A DNA stretch of 64,000 nucleotides. Source: Sipunculus nudus. Taxonomy: Eukaryota > Annelida > Sipuncula > Golfingiida > Sipunculidae. Shown here piece after piece: positions 1 through 13,790 of this stretch (position 1 is the first letter of the stretch; every line of letters starts with the position of its first letter). The stretch covers positions 57,102,386-57,166,385 of the forward strand of contig CM049322.1 of NCBI GenBank assembly GCA_026874595.1, in the 5' to 3' direction. A program made the translations under genes and the position numbers. The notes below the pieces were generated by a model. That model saw only the letters and a list, made by a program, of their open reading frames with translations. It did not search any database and was not told where the DNA came from.

Positions 1-109
1 TATGATTGTAAACAACACAAACTGGATCACAAGCAGGGATAAAAAGAACGGTATTATCAGAGCGCAGAATAAATTGTGGATGACGCACGCGGATCATTAG
101 ATCAACATC

Positions 110-1049
110 ATGGAACGGACAATCAGATGTTGCTATCTACTATTGGTAATGTTTATTGGAGTCAGCATATTATATTTTATAATAACCTCCAACAACACTT
201 TCAGGGGATATATAACAGGTCAACTTAAAACCACCAAGAAAGGGATTCTTCCAACATTTCCCAGGCTACTCCTGTAAAATAAGAGTGTTTGTGAAGGCCA
301 AGATAATCTTACCCTTATATATGTGTACACCAGCGTCCCCAAGCGAGAAAGTAGAGACGTAATACGGGAAACATACGGCAGCAAATCTGTCCAGAAGAAA
401 TGGAACTTAAAGGTAGTGTTCCTTTTAGGAATTGCACAGGAAAATAAGTCTAAATCTGATACCTATGAGCTTAATTGAAGAATATAATTTATACACGGAT
501 TTGGTAATTGGAGATTTCAATGACAGTTACCGTAACCTAAGCTATAAAGGTCTGACTGCGTTCAATTTTATTACACATTATTGCTCGAATGTGCATCACG
601 TCATCAAAACGGATGATGACGTCATAGTAAATGTGGATTTGATTATGATGTGGCTTCGGGACTTTTACCATGGTGACACAAGGTCCATCTACGGACACTA
701 TCATCCAAGTTATGAGCCAATCGTTTGCCCGAGATTTCCAAAATGGTGTGTTAACAGAACTGTGTACAATAGAAAATTACACCCTCGCTATATGTCTGGG
801 GTAGGCATTGTTTACACAACTGATATTATCGCTGATCTATACAAGGCTAGTTTACATATTCCAGTATTTCATGTTGATGACATTTACATGACGGGCCTGC
901 TTGGTGAGAGAGTGAAACACAAAAACATGGTTAATTGGGCCAAATATATTCCATACTACGCAGGCATGAATGATTGCAAAATGCGGAAATCATCCATGGT
1001 GTTCGCGCATTTGCACGAATCCGGAACTGAGATTTTACGACAGTGCTAG
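110..1049 (+). pseudogene. Disrupted beta-1,3-galactosyltransferase-like gene (GT31)
   Basis: GT31 enzymes are Golgi type II membrane proteins that transfer galactose or GlcNAc from UDP-sugars in beta-1,3 linkage. An ATG at 110 opens a basic start followed by a hydrophobic signal-anchor segment (about residues 6-26). The same frame carries the family motif RDVIRETYG and the strand VVFLLG just before 430. The catalytic half lies in another frame from about 470: DDDV metal-binding motif (nt 612-623), YMSGVG near nt 790 and VDDIYMTG, the equivalent of the usual EDVYVG, near nt 875. It ends with TAG at 1047. Two breaks are visible: an in-frame TAA at 275-277 and a frameshift between about 430 and 476, where the first frame meets TGA at 476-478. 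No intron explains either. It is intronless like many GT31 genes. It could be a pseudogene or a gene with two assembly errors. The family call is secure; activity is unlikely. Confidence 0.82.
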
Positions 1050-1746
1050 GCCGAGTTGCAAAAACATCCGTGAATATATGAGTCCAGAGTTAGCAAGTTA
1101 TTTTTGTCCATTCAGGTAAGACAGTGTTGATGTTGTTTTATGCATGTTATAATTGATAACTGTATTCAACAAGACCAATTAGGAAATTACCACGGATACT
1201 TCGACAGCTTTGTGATACTAATGCTTACTACAGTTAAACTTCGGTCTGTGGATACCCCGCATTTCATGACAACGGACACTTTTCTTCCGCCAAACATATA
1301 CAATCATATCAGCTAACGAACACAAAAACGCTCGCCTTGGTCAGTTGCAGGACAAATAATTTGTAAATGCAATTACGTTCTGCTTCTCTAATCTTCTCAC
1401 CGTTGAAAGTCGTTTTTCATTGTATAGATCTGTAGACAAGGACAAAAACAAAAGACATTTCACGCCATATACCTCGAAGTTTGTAATTTGTTTACAAAAC
1501 GTATCAGTACTTTCTTTCGCCGGACCGAGAATGAAAACCTATATTGTATTTATGTACATAAACGTTCAAAAACTCTGAACGAACAGGTGACAGGGTAAGG
1601 CTTTCGATCAAATATGTTTATTATACACCTGTTTGATGATTGATATGTTCATTCATTGCTTACAAAGATGAACTTCCAATTTCTTGGAGTTCTTTACGTG
1701 TCAAATTTAAATAAAGTTATTACAGTATGGATGATACCGTGACGAT
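1050..1746. other. No gene seen
   Basis: 3' flank of the GT31 remnant. It is AT-rich with no supported ORF, RNA gene or recognisable repeat. Confidence 0.5.
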
Positions 1747-1932
1747 GGCATGAACCAATCACCTCTAACATACCCCTCATATATACGAGTCACACGGGCC
1801 AATCACATGGGGCGTAGAATACACACACGTGCATATATATGGCATGAGCCAATCACCTATAACATACCCCTATATATACGAGTCACACGGGCCAATCACA
1901 TGGGACGTAGATTACACACACGTACATATATG
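1747..1932. repeat. Two-copy tandem repeat, about 94 bp unit
   Basis: The segment from 1747 recurs at 1841 with only a few substitutions and a 2-bp length difference. Each unit runs from GGCATGA through a shared CGAGTCACACGGGCC block to an ACACACACGT tail. The 65-residue ORF across it is a by-product of the repeat. Confidence 0.85.
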
Positions 1933-2234
1933 TGTCTGTGCGTGTAGTTTATAGATTGGAAATAGATTTATAGCTCATTCGACCATTTTGTAGTTAAAAA
2001 TTATATTATGTAGTTTATGTAAAAATGAGAAAAAAAAAATATTCATTAAATAAAAATGAAGACAAACATTTAGATTTTACTTAGGCTAGAATAAACATGC
2101 ACATCATCCAGTAATATACATAAACTATAATACTAAACTAATAAAAGACATTAAACCTATAAAAAGTAGTTAAAATTACGGTATGGAAATGTAAAATCTG
2201 CAAATATGCAAAATTACAGCTCATCGAAATATAG
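1933..2234. other. AT-rich, no gene seen
   Basis: Low-complexity A/T-rich sequence next to the 3' end of the LINE that follows. No ORF is supported. Confidence 0.4.
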
Positions 2235-3155
2235 CAAAAATAAGTATGTCTTGGGAATTTTGTTTTAAGCGGCTTGGCTCTATGCTTTTCTTAATTCTAA
2301 AGGAAATGAATTCCAAAGGTGGGACCTGCCACAGAAATGCTCTTTGAGCAACAATGGAAGACTTTGTACGTGGAACAAAATTAAGTCATGATCGGCCGAT
2401 CTGAGGCATATACCTTGCGTACGAATGAATTATATCTTGTTAGTTGACCGGGGTCATGCGATGTTTGGTCTTTAAAAGTAGTATGACCACCTTAAACTGA
2501 ATGCACTCACAGGGAGCGAGTGCAGCTCCCGCAATTCAAGTGTTAAGTAATCAGACTTGTCACATCCAATTAGTATACGGGCTGCGCTCTTCTGAACTCA
2601 CTGAATTAATGAAGACGGGTACCCAAGAAGTAAAGCATTTCCATAATCTAACTTGGAAGTGACAAAAGAATGGATCAGGCGCTCAAGAGAACGTTGATTC
2701 AAGTATGCTTTTATTGTATAGATGTTTTGGAAAAGCATGCAGGCCACACGGCATATGATGTTCACATGCTGCTCCATGGTGGAATGCAAATCAAAAGAAA
2801 CACCAAGGCTTCGAATCCGCTGAGATGGTGGAACTTTATGTTCGCCGATTAAAAGATTTGGACATTTAATCCCTTCAATCTGGACAGACTGGCTACCCTT
2901 ACAACATATGATGCGAACCATTCAAGGGCAGTGCCAGTAACTCCCATAGACCGGAGTGTTTCAAGCGAGATCTCATGACTGACCGTATCAGAGGCCGCTG
3001 ACAAGTCAATCATAACTAAAAGTACACAATTATTCTCTCCAAGAGCATATTGGATGTCATTATGTACTCTCAATGTAGGAGTCTCTGCCGAGTTCCAGCC
3101 CGATAAGCTGATTGATATGGCTCCTCCAGATTATTATCTGCAAGATGTTTGCGGA
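2235..3155 (-). mobile_element. CR1-like non-LTR retrotransposon (LINE), 3' remnant
   Basis: Reading the minus strand from about 3155 downward gives reverse-transcriptase blocks in the order usual for CR1/L2/Rex-type LINEs: PYQSAYRAG, HNDIQYALG, DLSAASDTV (a degraded form of DLSAAFDTV) and GVTGTALEWF. A gap follows in which the catalytic YxDD core is missing, then SLGVSFD, TSKLDYGN and the C-terminal REL-type tail down to about 2235 (QKSAARILIG, RELHSLPV, RAFLWQVPP). At least one frameshift separates PYQSAYRAG from HNDIQ, and stops interrupt the tail. It is a dead, internally deleted copy truncated at its 5' end, as is common for LINEs. The clade assignment rests on motif pattern only. Confidence 0.8.
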
Positions 3156-6100
3156 ATCATGAACACACGACTTTCTGCATCATTTTTGGAAACAAAAGCC
3201 AAATTAGAGACAGGTCTAAAGTTTTTTAAAACTTCAGGATTCAGTGAAAACTTCTTTGTATTATTTTTACTCTGCGGATATACAATATACATCATTCAAA
3301 AGCTAAGCAAATCAACAGAGCAGCACTCTGCATTTTCTATCAACAGAAAAATATTTATTCTTTATCATGGTTTACGTTCCGGCAGTCAGTCTAGAGCAAT
3401 CTACTGAGGTAAAAAGCACATTAATCCAACTGTGTGCACATGAAGACAATCCGATTTATATCAATCATACATTGCAGCTGTAATATATACACGAGGCTCT
3501 ATTCAGTGCATAATTAGCCAAATTGGAGTAGCTAAGCGTTTACAGAAAACTTCCAAGAACTTTTGGCGAATTTATCTTCAGAAAGATATTTTCTTAATAC
3601 AAAAATATTGTTGGTTATCCAGAATTTTGGTGGCCTTATGGTTTGGGGAGCAAGCTTTATTCAATGCAGACCTTGCATATGGGGTCACACTGGAGTGGCG
3701 TAGCGTTAATACAAATTTCTAGGCCCTCTTTGTGCCGATTGATGGCTAAAATGAAAAAAAGGGGGGGGGGGTTCCCAATACTTTCATTGTGTCTTTTATT
3801 CAGATTTTGGATATCTTTTTTTTTTTTATTATGGGAGTTTTGTGGAGCAGCCTCTGTTGAGTTCAGACCCTGCATATTTTACACAGATTGTAGCTTTGGA
3901 ACAAGTTTAAAACTTCAACTGTGTGACAGTGAACATATCTGCTGCACACACACACACACACATACACACACACATATATATATCATATACAGGGCTTTCT
4001 AAAGGGTATTTTTGAGGGACGGGCAACGATCTTGAGTTAATTAGTCAGGTAGTGACGGGTAATTAGACGGGTGCTGTTTTTGCGTAAGACCTGCTTGGGT
4101 ACTGATCGCTGGTCAGCGACTGTGATGGAGCCTGCTTTGAACTTGAAGTAATGGAGCCTGAAATCGCGTGTCCGGTGGGGCGCTTTGGGATTGAAAGCCG
4201 CAAGTCCAAAAAAAAATCTAGAGCACCAACACAGAAGGCAAACGAGGAAAAGAAAATCAAGCCCCCGCCATTTACGTGTTCAAAATAATAAACCCGAGGA
4301 GTTCATACAAACAAGGAAGTAGAGTGATATACTTATATATTTTGCTTTGATGGCGGACGTATTAGGAATGTTGTTCATAAGACTTCACAAAAGCTTGTAA
4401 AGGGACTGGCAAACAAGAAAAAAGGATGAAGTAAAATAAGGACTTTTATGTACACATACGTAGGAAACGACACGTGTGTTGCATGTATACATTCCCTCTT
4501 GGTATATTGGCAACCTTTACACTCGGTTTTAGGCTTTTCCTCCAGACGATGTCTCATATAATACCAACGATTGGTGTAATAAAATATACCATGTTAGAAA
4601 AAAAAATCAGTGTGACCTTCGCTGAGATCTATCAGGCATTTGTTATGAAATTCTAAACTCAAATGCACAAAACGTATTTTACTGTGCATATAAAGGGCAG
4701 GTGTGTTTACCAGGTTGCCTTCTTGAAATAAACAAGGATTTGAAATTTCGTTTCGCTTAAAAAATGTTCAGCTGAGACGAGAAAATAATTATACCTGGGC
4801 CTCCGCTATTGACTATAAAAAAGATAATGGTCAACGAATCAGATTGCTTATATTATTAGAATAATCAATACTTGATTCCCGCCACATGTCCGTAAATGTA
4901 AACATAGTGGAGAGCGTTTATGTAGACTTTTTTCAAATGGATTTTTGTTGCTTGCAGTGATATTTATTTTAACATTAAATGACTGTTTAAACATGCTTTC
5001 TGTCTGGGTTTGTTGTTGGTTACATAATTTTAAGAGATAGTATAACGAGAGGCTTGTAAATTCCGATTTAAGCTTGTCGATTTCATGTGTTAGTGTGAAC
5101 CGCATGAACCAAGTTGACTTCGTTATGGCAATATATTAATGAGCTGCGAGGAAATAGATTTTTTCGCTTGTACTGGCTCCGGGACATGTTAACAATGGCG
5201 GTCCATTGCAGTTCCTTGCGGATTAGTTGCTTCGTTGTGATTTGTTTACGGTGCTGTCTGCTAGTGTTTTTCTGTCCATACTTAATGCTCTATATACCTA
5301 GGATGAGCGAATTTATTACAACTGAGAATAAATAGTCTTAGCAATTTGTTACTAATGCGTATTTTTTATGTTGACAATTATGATTATTAGGATTGTATTG
5401 GTGCATCTTGATCTCAGCGACCAAGTACCTTATATCCTATGTCTTTGGGACTTTTAGTTTTGGTTTGGACATATATCTATAGCCATGTCGGGGATTAAAC
5501 CCGGGTCTTCAGCGAAGAGAGCCGAGCAGGTTTCCACTCAAATGAGGTTAATTGATTTTTATAAAGTGAGGCGAAAGTTATTCTTTACTATTTTGAGTCC
5601 AGGATTGGTGGACCGTTCTTTTCATTATCCAAAAATGGAGTCGCCGGGAAAATTAAAAATTGGGAACAATAAAGCCTAAGGCTGGTATGGATGTCTGCGG
5701 GCTTTACTCACAGTCCTGTCAATCAACGAATTCGTGAGGACTCGAGTGTTCTCATCAATATGCATGACTTCCTGATATCACAATGGCGATCTGCCAGAGG
5801 GTCATGGGTCTAATAACTATGCAGGATGCCTTATCTTTTATGTCCATAAAATGTAAATACAATCCACCATAAAAAAACGAAGGACGACAGGTATAAAAAT
5901 AACCTGACTAGTCTGTCTGTGCCGGTAACAGTCTGGGCGGAGTGTACTCCCTGTGTGTTCATCAACCGGTCTATCTAAACAACAGCAGTGCTGGTAACTA
6001 GTCACTGAATACTTCGAGTCCCTTTGCGTAACAGGAAACTCTGTTTTAGGTAAGTTAAATTTTACCCCTAGATTTAAACAACTTATTATCAAAACAAATT

Positions 6101-6786
6101 TCTCTATGTGTAGCTCATTATATAAGGGAATACATTTTCCGAAGGATCTCATTTCTTTAAAAACCCCAGAAAGCCTCCGAAATGACATAAAGTGCCATTT
6201 TGCTTGGGCAATGTACTAGTGAACGGAACACTCCTTTGTGGGCTATGTTGATATCGAGTTGTTTATGATGTGTCCATAGTGACTAAATCATGACAGTCAT
6301 CGCAAAAATACAACTAGTAACAAACTGAGTCCATTGTTAATAGCGATCGATCAATCCTGAATCTTATATAAGCGCGAGTATTCCTAGCATTTTTGGCAGT
6401 AATTTCAGTATGGACCCGTTCGTATCATATTAAATGTTCCTTGGTTTGATTTCTATATTTAATGAAAACTGTGTAGCTCTGTAAATGTTGCTGCATACGA
6501 CACCGTTATTTGCATTAGAGACAATTATGGGATTCATCGGGCTGCAATGTCATTTCATGCAGCGTAGGACAATTGTTGCCATGTCAGCAAAATTTGGGCA
6601 AAATCGCACGACAAGATCGACGTTGGTAGAGCATGATAACGTGATAACCTTTTGTCGGATATGTGTTATCATGTTGCCGACTTTTCTAGCGCCATTTCCT
6701 AAAATATAATGGTCAGGTGCCGATCAACCTCGCACGAAAATATTTCGGCTGAACATGTGCAAGGTTTTTAAATCTTTGAGATATGC
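3156..6786. other. No gene seen
   Basis: AT-rich stretch whose ORFs (all under 120 codons) show no recognisable domain. It holds one short CA repeat, listed separately. Near 5490 a short GGGATTAAACCC segment loosely resembles a tRNA B box on the minus strand, too weak to call. Confidence 0.4.
3943..3985. repeat. (CA)n(TA)n microsatellite
   Basis: Uninterrupted CA dinucleotides, then CATACACACACA, then a short TA run. Confidence 0.9.
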
Positions 6787-6922
<136 letters not shown>

Positions 6923-7861
6923 ATGGCAGATTATATATGTGTACTAGGGAACTGTGAATGCTCGGGACATGATTTTCATGACATTGGTAGTTTTCTTCAG
7001 AATAACCCAAAGCCAGATTGCCCCGCTTCAAGCAATGTAAGAAAAGTTCAGGGTTCTGTGAACTTTAGTACTGTATTAATATGACCATGCACATCACTGA
7101 TTATAGTGATACAGAATGTAGGCGGAGGTATGCGGTCTCTCAGTGCTTCTCCTTTATCGTTGTATACCTTTGCAAAATATTACTAAACGGAATGATGTGT
7201 AAGCCATCCGGATAGTATTCGCTAGTGCTGCCTGAAGCATCTGGTTCAACTGTTTTTTTTTCTTCAGAATTGTGTTTTCAATTTGACATAAAATGTAAAA
7301 TTTTATAAGTAAAAAATTAGGGTAATATTTATTCTGAAAATAAAACTATAATGCTTCATTATCTTGAGCAAAACTGATTAATTATACAATTGACAACCAC
7401 ATAAGATAATATTTAATATTCTACGAATATATTTACTTTTTGAACTCACGAGTCTTACAAAGTCTTGAACATCAAACTGCACGGTTGTTTCATGTACTGG
7501 CTCCCTAAATCGGCTGCTCTTCGAGTCAGTGACGAGATATCACGTGATATAACACCTGACTGCTGCCGGATATGGGGATTAAGGTAATAATTATACGCGG
7601 TTGGTCGCATAGGAATCCTGTATTTGTCTTCATTCATTACAAAGCGTTTGATAAAGAAAAGGATACACCCTCTCCCTTTCCTTTTGCATTTTTACAATTT
7701 CACACCTTGCATATGATCTCAATTGGCTCCATTTAACACTGAGGATACAATTTAAAATTTTGTTATTAATATTTAAGAGCCAACAATACCTAGCACCCGT
7801 CTATCCTAAAGAATTGATTCATCCATACAAACCTACAATAACCTAACGGTCAGGCGACAAC
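6923..7861. other. No gene seen
   Basis: AT-rich sequence without a supported ORF or recognised repeat. Confidence 0.4.
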
Positions 7862-7886
7862 CATATATATATGTGTGTGTGTGTTG

Positions 7887-7948
<62 letters not shown>
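7862..7948. repeat. (AT)n/(GT)n microsatellite
   Basis: TATATATATGTGTGTGTGT followed by about 65 bp of nearly pure AT dinucleotide. Confidence 0.9.
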
Positions 7949-7954
<6 letters not shown>

Positions 7955-9289
7955 TAAGAGGTTGAAAATGTATATATATACGAGGCTTGCTGTCATAAAG
8001 AAATGTAAAGCAGATATAACTAGCTTTAAATAAAGGTATGATAGAATGTGCAACATTTATGAAACTCATATAAACATGTCTGCCGCACAACTATCGAATG
8101 TGTATGTATTCACATATATTAATTTATAAATTAAATGAAAACTGAATCAGCGGATCATACATATACTTGTAGTTTGAAAACATTGACAAGTGATTTCGTT
8201 AGAATGACCAAACAATAATTTATATTGACAGCAACCATACGCGATATGTCGTCTTCAATAACTTTAGTTACACATCCGAAAGTATACCTGAGAGAGGTAA
8301 TATTCAACTATAAAGTTTGAACTGTGTATACATTTTCTTTTGCTTTAAACGCGCTTTAAATATTCTCAAGTCTCAACAAAACGGGAAACCTTCACTCGAA
8401 CTTTGTATAAAGAATGAATCAGCGGCGTCACATAGGTGTCGTTTATACGGGGCCAAAGAGCCCTGATTCCAGATAACAAATTGCCATCCGTTATATATCT
8501 GTGTGTGCGAGGCTTTTATCTTTCCGTCATTAAAGCTTATCAAAACCTAATGGAGGATAAACTTTGGTAAGAGGATAAACTTGCGGTAAGAGAAACATAT
8601 AGTTTGAGCGTTGTATGCATTGACTATTGGGAACCATTGGCCCATGCATATAAGTGTACCAAATCGCGATTAAGGGGTGCGACTGAACTGACTGGATCAT
8701 TATTCATTGAATATAAACCCCCCGAGCGGGGGTTGCAAGAAGACATTTCTTTCCTGCACCCCAAAAAAGTGATATACTTGAGTGCTCATATACTTAGTCG
8801 CAGGAATCCGTGGTGGATTAATGCGACCAATATAATTGATCCGGAGATGGCCGTCTATTTCCTTTGGGAAAATAAAAAAAAAACGCATTCGAATGGTATG
8901 TTCTTGACTACGTATTGTGTCCACGTATGCATTGACGCGTGACGGGCAGTAAATATACAGAGGTACACTGGTTGAGCTTACACATATACCTTATTGGTTA
9001 GATATACATGTAAAACATTGGTTGAATAGGACTGACAGCAGATATACTCAGACGGGACAGTCAGTAAATATACACGAAGGGGGCAGACAGTAGATAAACG
9101 CGGAGGGATAGACAGACTCAGCTAGTCTGACACTTGTTAAACTTGGAGTGACCTGGTTTAGTTCCTCGGCGAATACCCCTACGATGTAAGGAAATGAAGT
9201 ATGCCATTTTGACACAGATAGGCGACATTCACATACGAATATCGAATATTAAAGAAATCATCGACTCTGATGAGAAAGCGATGACCGCT
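7949..9289. other. No gene seen
   Basis: ORFs up to 112 codons occur (8604-8942) but show no domain, and the opposite strand has a similarly long ORF. Around 8940-9115 phrases like CAGTAAATATACA recur three or four times, a loose diverged short repeat. Confidence 0.4.
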
Positions 9290-9490
9290 CTCCTAACATT
9301 TGCAAAAAATATTTCTAGGCAAGGCGGCGCTGTCTGCACGCGGTGTGCTGGCGGTCTGCTCGAAGTGGGGGCGGTTGCTGCTGCATTTCTTGCTTGTCCG
9401 ACTTCGCTTTTTGGACCGGGTGCGCGGTGGTCTGGAGCTGACCTCGAAAGGCGTCTTGGACATTTTTGCGCTTGTCTTGGGGTAGCATTC
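9290..9490 (+). other. GC-rich island, coding nature uncertain
   Basis: About 170 bp (roughly 9318-9485) are clearly richer in G and C than either flank and stay open in two forward frames. One frame gives a leucine/arginine-rich peptide that ends at 9485; the other continues to 9580. I recognise no domain in either. It could be a fragment of an exon, of a retroposed gene or of a transposon. No splice sites stand out. Confidence 0.25.
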
Positions 9491-10879
9491 TCAACGTGTA
9501 TAGCTTATTCTTTCTATCAGACTGAGTATTTTCTACTTTTTTATTCCATAAATCATCGTACGAAAAAGAAACTACTCTAACAGTACAATAAAATCACAAA
9601 GCGTCATACAACAAATAATATGACCGTACAATACAAACAAAACACAATGACACAGAAAAGTAGTTCATAGAATAGGGAAAGAGTCATACTTAGAGATAAA
9701 TGTACGTGAAACAAAGTACATAAAATAAGAAATAACACGTGTATAGAAAAATTATAGTAAGAACGGAATTTCTCTTGCACAAGTTTTTTTAGTATAGATA
9801 TAAAAATAAACGTTATCAACTAGTTTAAATGTGTTAATGATTGTTTGAAGATAATCTCACGGTGGAGCAGGAGGGTTGTCATAATAATAAAAAAAAACAC
9901 ACACACACAAGAGAGAGAGAAAAAAAAATTGTTTCGGGGAAGAGGGAAATTCTTAGTTAAGAGGTTGTTGTCTGTGTCAGATAGTTGAACGATTCTCATC
10001 TTCTAAGCTGAGGTTTCAGAAAACATTTAATCTCACTTCATAATACAGGGAAATGTTACCATTCTTATCAGCAATTTCTCTCAGTGGTATATATCTGTTT
10101 GACATATGACTGGTAATTGATAAAGTTTGGCATAATATCTATTCCTTTACACACATATACACATCGTTTAATATTAATTAATAATAGTGTGTGTCTCACA
10201 GAGAATTGTTGATTTAGTTGAAGAAAACAGACTTCATACTGAAGCTATTTTCAGGCATTATAATATGTAAATTTGCAAGCCATTTTTTTAACTGGAATCA
10301 CGTGGTCTGTGTTACACAGCAACTATAAAATATATGCACATGAGTTTCCTTCTCTGTTCTACAGAGTGTTAGAGCTCACTATCAGCTTTACTTATCGTAT
10401 ATAAAAAAAGGGTTGAGAGTTATATTTCTGTGAATTATTCTGAGCTGAAACATCCTTAACACCTCTAAAACTGTGGTTCTTTTTATGAAATCTTGATAGT
10501 TTTCAAATGCTATCTCTTGACAATCAAATTAGATTTCTTTAGACCACTTATAAATAGCGTTTTTGCGTTCAGTACGGACTGATAGAATTAAATCATTATA
10601 AACCTTTTGTGTAACTTTCTTGATGTTCATTATTGTTTCAATTGTTGATACTGTAGTTATCCATGTTAATACAAGTTTTCACTGTTTTTTTTTTCCAAAC
10701 AGCTAGGATAACATCGATTAAACACATATACTGTATTTGTCAATTTTTGCTATTGTACAGTCTACAAGTTCTGCATGTGACTGGAATATATAGTTTTTAC
10801 CATAATATTTTTAAACATCATACAGTTTTGTTACACCTGTATTATATAATTTTTTATTATACAACATTGTTTTATTTAT
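9491..10879. other. No gene seen
   Basis: Very AT-rich. Includes a short CA/GA tract at about 9896-9930. Nothing else supported. Confidence 0.4.
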
Positions 10880-12000
10880 TTTGATATCAGAGTTGAAAAA
10901 TAGCTCTTGGCTTAAAGTTTCGTCAGGAGTTTATACATTTTTAAAATTGTATTTGCACCATGCATTTAAAACGTCTCTCCAAAATGGATTGCATGTTTTA
11001 TCAAATTTATCTGTGTCAAAAGTTTGCAAAAATGAATCGCTAACCGTTCAAGATTTAATTAACGATAGCATATGGTACAACGATTTAATACATCTTAGTC
11101 ATAAAAAGCAGATTTTCTTTTATAAAAATTAGTATAAAGCTGTTATCCGTAAAATCGCCAGCTAAATAGACAAAAAAGTAATCTCTTACCAATGAATCAA
11201 TAAATGACCAAGTACATAATAAAAACAAATGATATCGAATATCACAGACTCATGAAACAGATTCCAGGAAGTTGGAAATCTACTATATTAAAAGATAGTG
11301 AAAAAAATTGACTTTTGTTACTGTAATAGTGAAGTAAGATTTAGAAATTTCCCCTTTATATCATTATTATATTTTTGAGCTGTTAAAGTAAAGTTTTCGA
11401 CAATACTCTAATAAAGATTAAAGCTGAAACAGCGACAGCACAGGTCTATTGGTCACAGAACATTGGCATTACGGAGATTGATTTTAATTCTAGTATTAGC
11501 CTGCCACTCACCTTCAGTAACGAATCAATCAAATTACAAAGTTTTAAAATTTAGATTTTTTCATCGTATAATACCATTCAAAAAAATTTATGTCGAATGA
11601 AAATAAAGACTAACCCTCTTTGCAATTGTTGTTACATATATAAAGATGATATTGAACACAGATTTTTCAATTGTGACGTAATAAAATTATTTTGGAACGA
11701 TCTCAGCAGTTTTTACAACTCAACAATGAAGATTGGAAAATCTTGTTGATCATACAGGACATTGTATTAGGATTAAAAGAAAATAGAAGCCCCCAAACAT
11801 TACTAAATGTTACTTACCTCATTATACAAGCCACATATTATATCCAGGTACAGAAATGTGCTGAAAAAAAGAATGCATTTCACATCATTCTTGAAATATG
11901 TAAGAAATGAGCTGGAAATGAAAAAAAAATACTCTGAGAAACAAAGGGAAAGAATAAGTATTTAAAGAAGTGTGGAGTCACATCAACATATTAAACGTTC
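10880..12000 (+). mobile_element. L1/Tx1-like LINE, 3' (C-terminal ORF2) remnant
   Basis: Forward frames carry the region downstream of reverse transcriptase seen in L1/Tx1-type ORF2 proteins: a segment resembling the family's W-N-N-I...K-S-I-F...W pattern near 11070-11150, then a zf-RVT-like block near 11610-11700 with CNCC, HRFFNCD and FWNDL, then a helical tail with KKYSEKQRERI near 11920-11960. Several frameshifts and stops break the frame. The reverse-transcriptase core is not visible upstream, so this is a 5'-truncated, decayed copy. It is the same broad type as the LINE at 26.66-28.02 kb but clearly diverged from it. Confidence 0.65.
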
Positions 12001-12424
12001 TATACAGGATTAACTATTTTTAACCTAAGCATACATTTGATACAGTAAAAAGTTATTGTATTTCATTCATGTTGAAGTATAGTGCAGCTTTTGTGGATGA
12101 TGTGCATTTATAAAAGTCTATTTGTGTTTGTACCTATGCACATACCAATATTATTCATATGCTTTAATCAGATGTTTCGTTTATTCCTATTTCTTCTTGT
12201 TTTCATGTTGATAATTCAATTTAAAGGGTCAAGATATTAAGTACACACATGTGTATATGCAAATTAGATGAACACGAATTTAAATTTATAATTAATGCTT
12301 TATTTATGTGAGGTACAGTGAAAAGGTTGTATTACAGAATTGTATTAGAAATAAAATATCAAATACGCCAATGATGATTAATAATGAAGTCAATAATGAG
12401 GCGTAAAAGAGATATATTAAAAAA

Positions 12425-13790
12425 TCAGCATAAAGTGTCATAGGCATGACTACAGCTTTTTTGTTTCAAAATGTACTCATCGTCCAGAGATTTTGTGAAA
12501 CATTTCAAATGTTTTAAGAAGGTCTTTAACAGATTTGGAACCACTTGTGAGAATAACAACTGTATCGTCTGCATGTTGATTTAATTTGTGTTCATTACCC
12601 CAAATATTAACACATTTAATTTTTGCATTATTTCTTATTTTAACAGCTAACATTGATGAGGATAGCATATATAAATAGGGAGACAAGGGGCAACCTTGCC
12701 TTAGAGCTCGACTTATAGGAAAGTATACAGTTGCCCATCCTCCATTTATGACACAACTGCATCTGACTACAGCTCCCCTGGTTTGTTCCTCAGTGAAGGA
12801 TTTATGATTATTTATTGTTATTTCCATTTTGCATTTACCTTCAAAGTTTTTAGTTTTATTATATTGGAACTGGGCTTTGCGCATTCCTTTCTATAATATA
12901 ATTAATAAATCAACAATCTTTTCTTTTTGTTTGTAGTATAAGCTATGCTTTCACCTCTTTTTTGACATTTTAACGTACCCTTGAGTGAGGCTTGTTTGGC
13001 TTCCATATTAAATTTTACAGTCATTTTTATACATTCTTTAATCTGTTTTATATAAGTTTCATCTTCAAGGAGAGAAAAGTTGAGGTTCTAGTAACCTGGC
13101 CCGCGTGGATGATCACTTGACATTAAACCTATATTTATTAGTGAATGATATGATTTATATCCACTATCAATATCAGAACTATCAATGTAATTACAAAAAC
13201 TTTCACTAATTAGAAAGTAATCTAGGCGATAAAACACAGGTTTTGGGTTGTACCTACGCCATGTATAATTAAGCGTCCCTGGATGTTGTGCTCTCCAGAT
13301 GTCTGTCAATTGTGCAACAATTGTAATACCATCTGTCTTGGTTTTTCTTGAGTGTGTTTATTTCCACCTTCTTTATCAACTGTATGGTTTATTATCACAT
13401 TAAAATTACCATCAGTAATCAGTTTATCCGTATGTAAGTTAGTTAATGTATTCATAAGATTCAGAAAATAAACTTGTTTGACCCATATACGTTCACTAAG
13501 GTTACATTATGGATCCCTATTGTAGTATTAATATTAATAATTATTTTATTTAAATACTGACTCCCTCTACTTGATTTTTTCCATGGCTAAAATAAATGTG
13601 ATTCCTCCACTCGGTTTTTTTCCATCTGTTTTTCATTCTCAAAACTGCTCTGTGTTTCTTGAAGAATAATTTTATCATATTTTTTTTCTATTCAACAAAT
13701 AAAATATTTTTCTTCTTTTTGCATACTACCTTAACCTATTATATTCAAAGATGCAATGTTACATATATCTGCCATAGTTTCAACTAGTTA
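12425..13790 (-). mobile_element. L1/Tx1-like LINE ORF2 remnant: endonuclease and reverse transcriptase
   Basis: On the minus strand from about 13780 downward lies an apurinic-type endonuclease domain: SLNIIG start, ILQETQ, a degraded ITDGNFN (usual GGDFN), then TDIWRAQHPG, YTWRR, RLDYFLIS and SSDHP down to 13090. After a degraded stretch the reverse transcriptase resumes at 12884 with PISRALRQGCPLSPYLY and the catalytic motif HADDTVVIL (usual YADDT). The segment ends near 12425. The fingers and first palm motif are missing between the two domains, so an internal deletion is likely. These copy-and-paste enzymes nick DNA and prime reverse transcription on the target. The copy is dead. Confidence 0.82.

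Noticed and set aside
274-283. Reading GTAAAATAAG at 274-283 as an intron that removes the GT31 stop
   Set aside because: Ten bases is far too short for an intron, so the stop is treated as real or as a sequencing error.
4063-4260. 65-codon minus-strand ORF, and 8604-8942 (112 codons)
   Set aside because: No domain, no codon-like composition and overlapping ORFs on the other strand.
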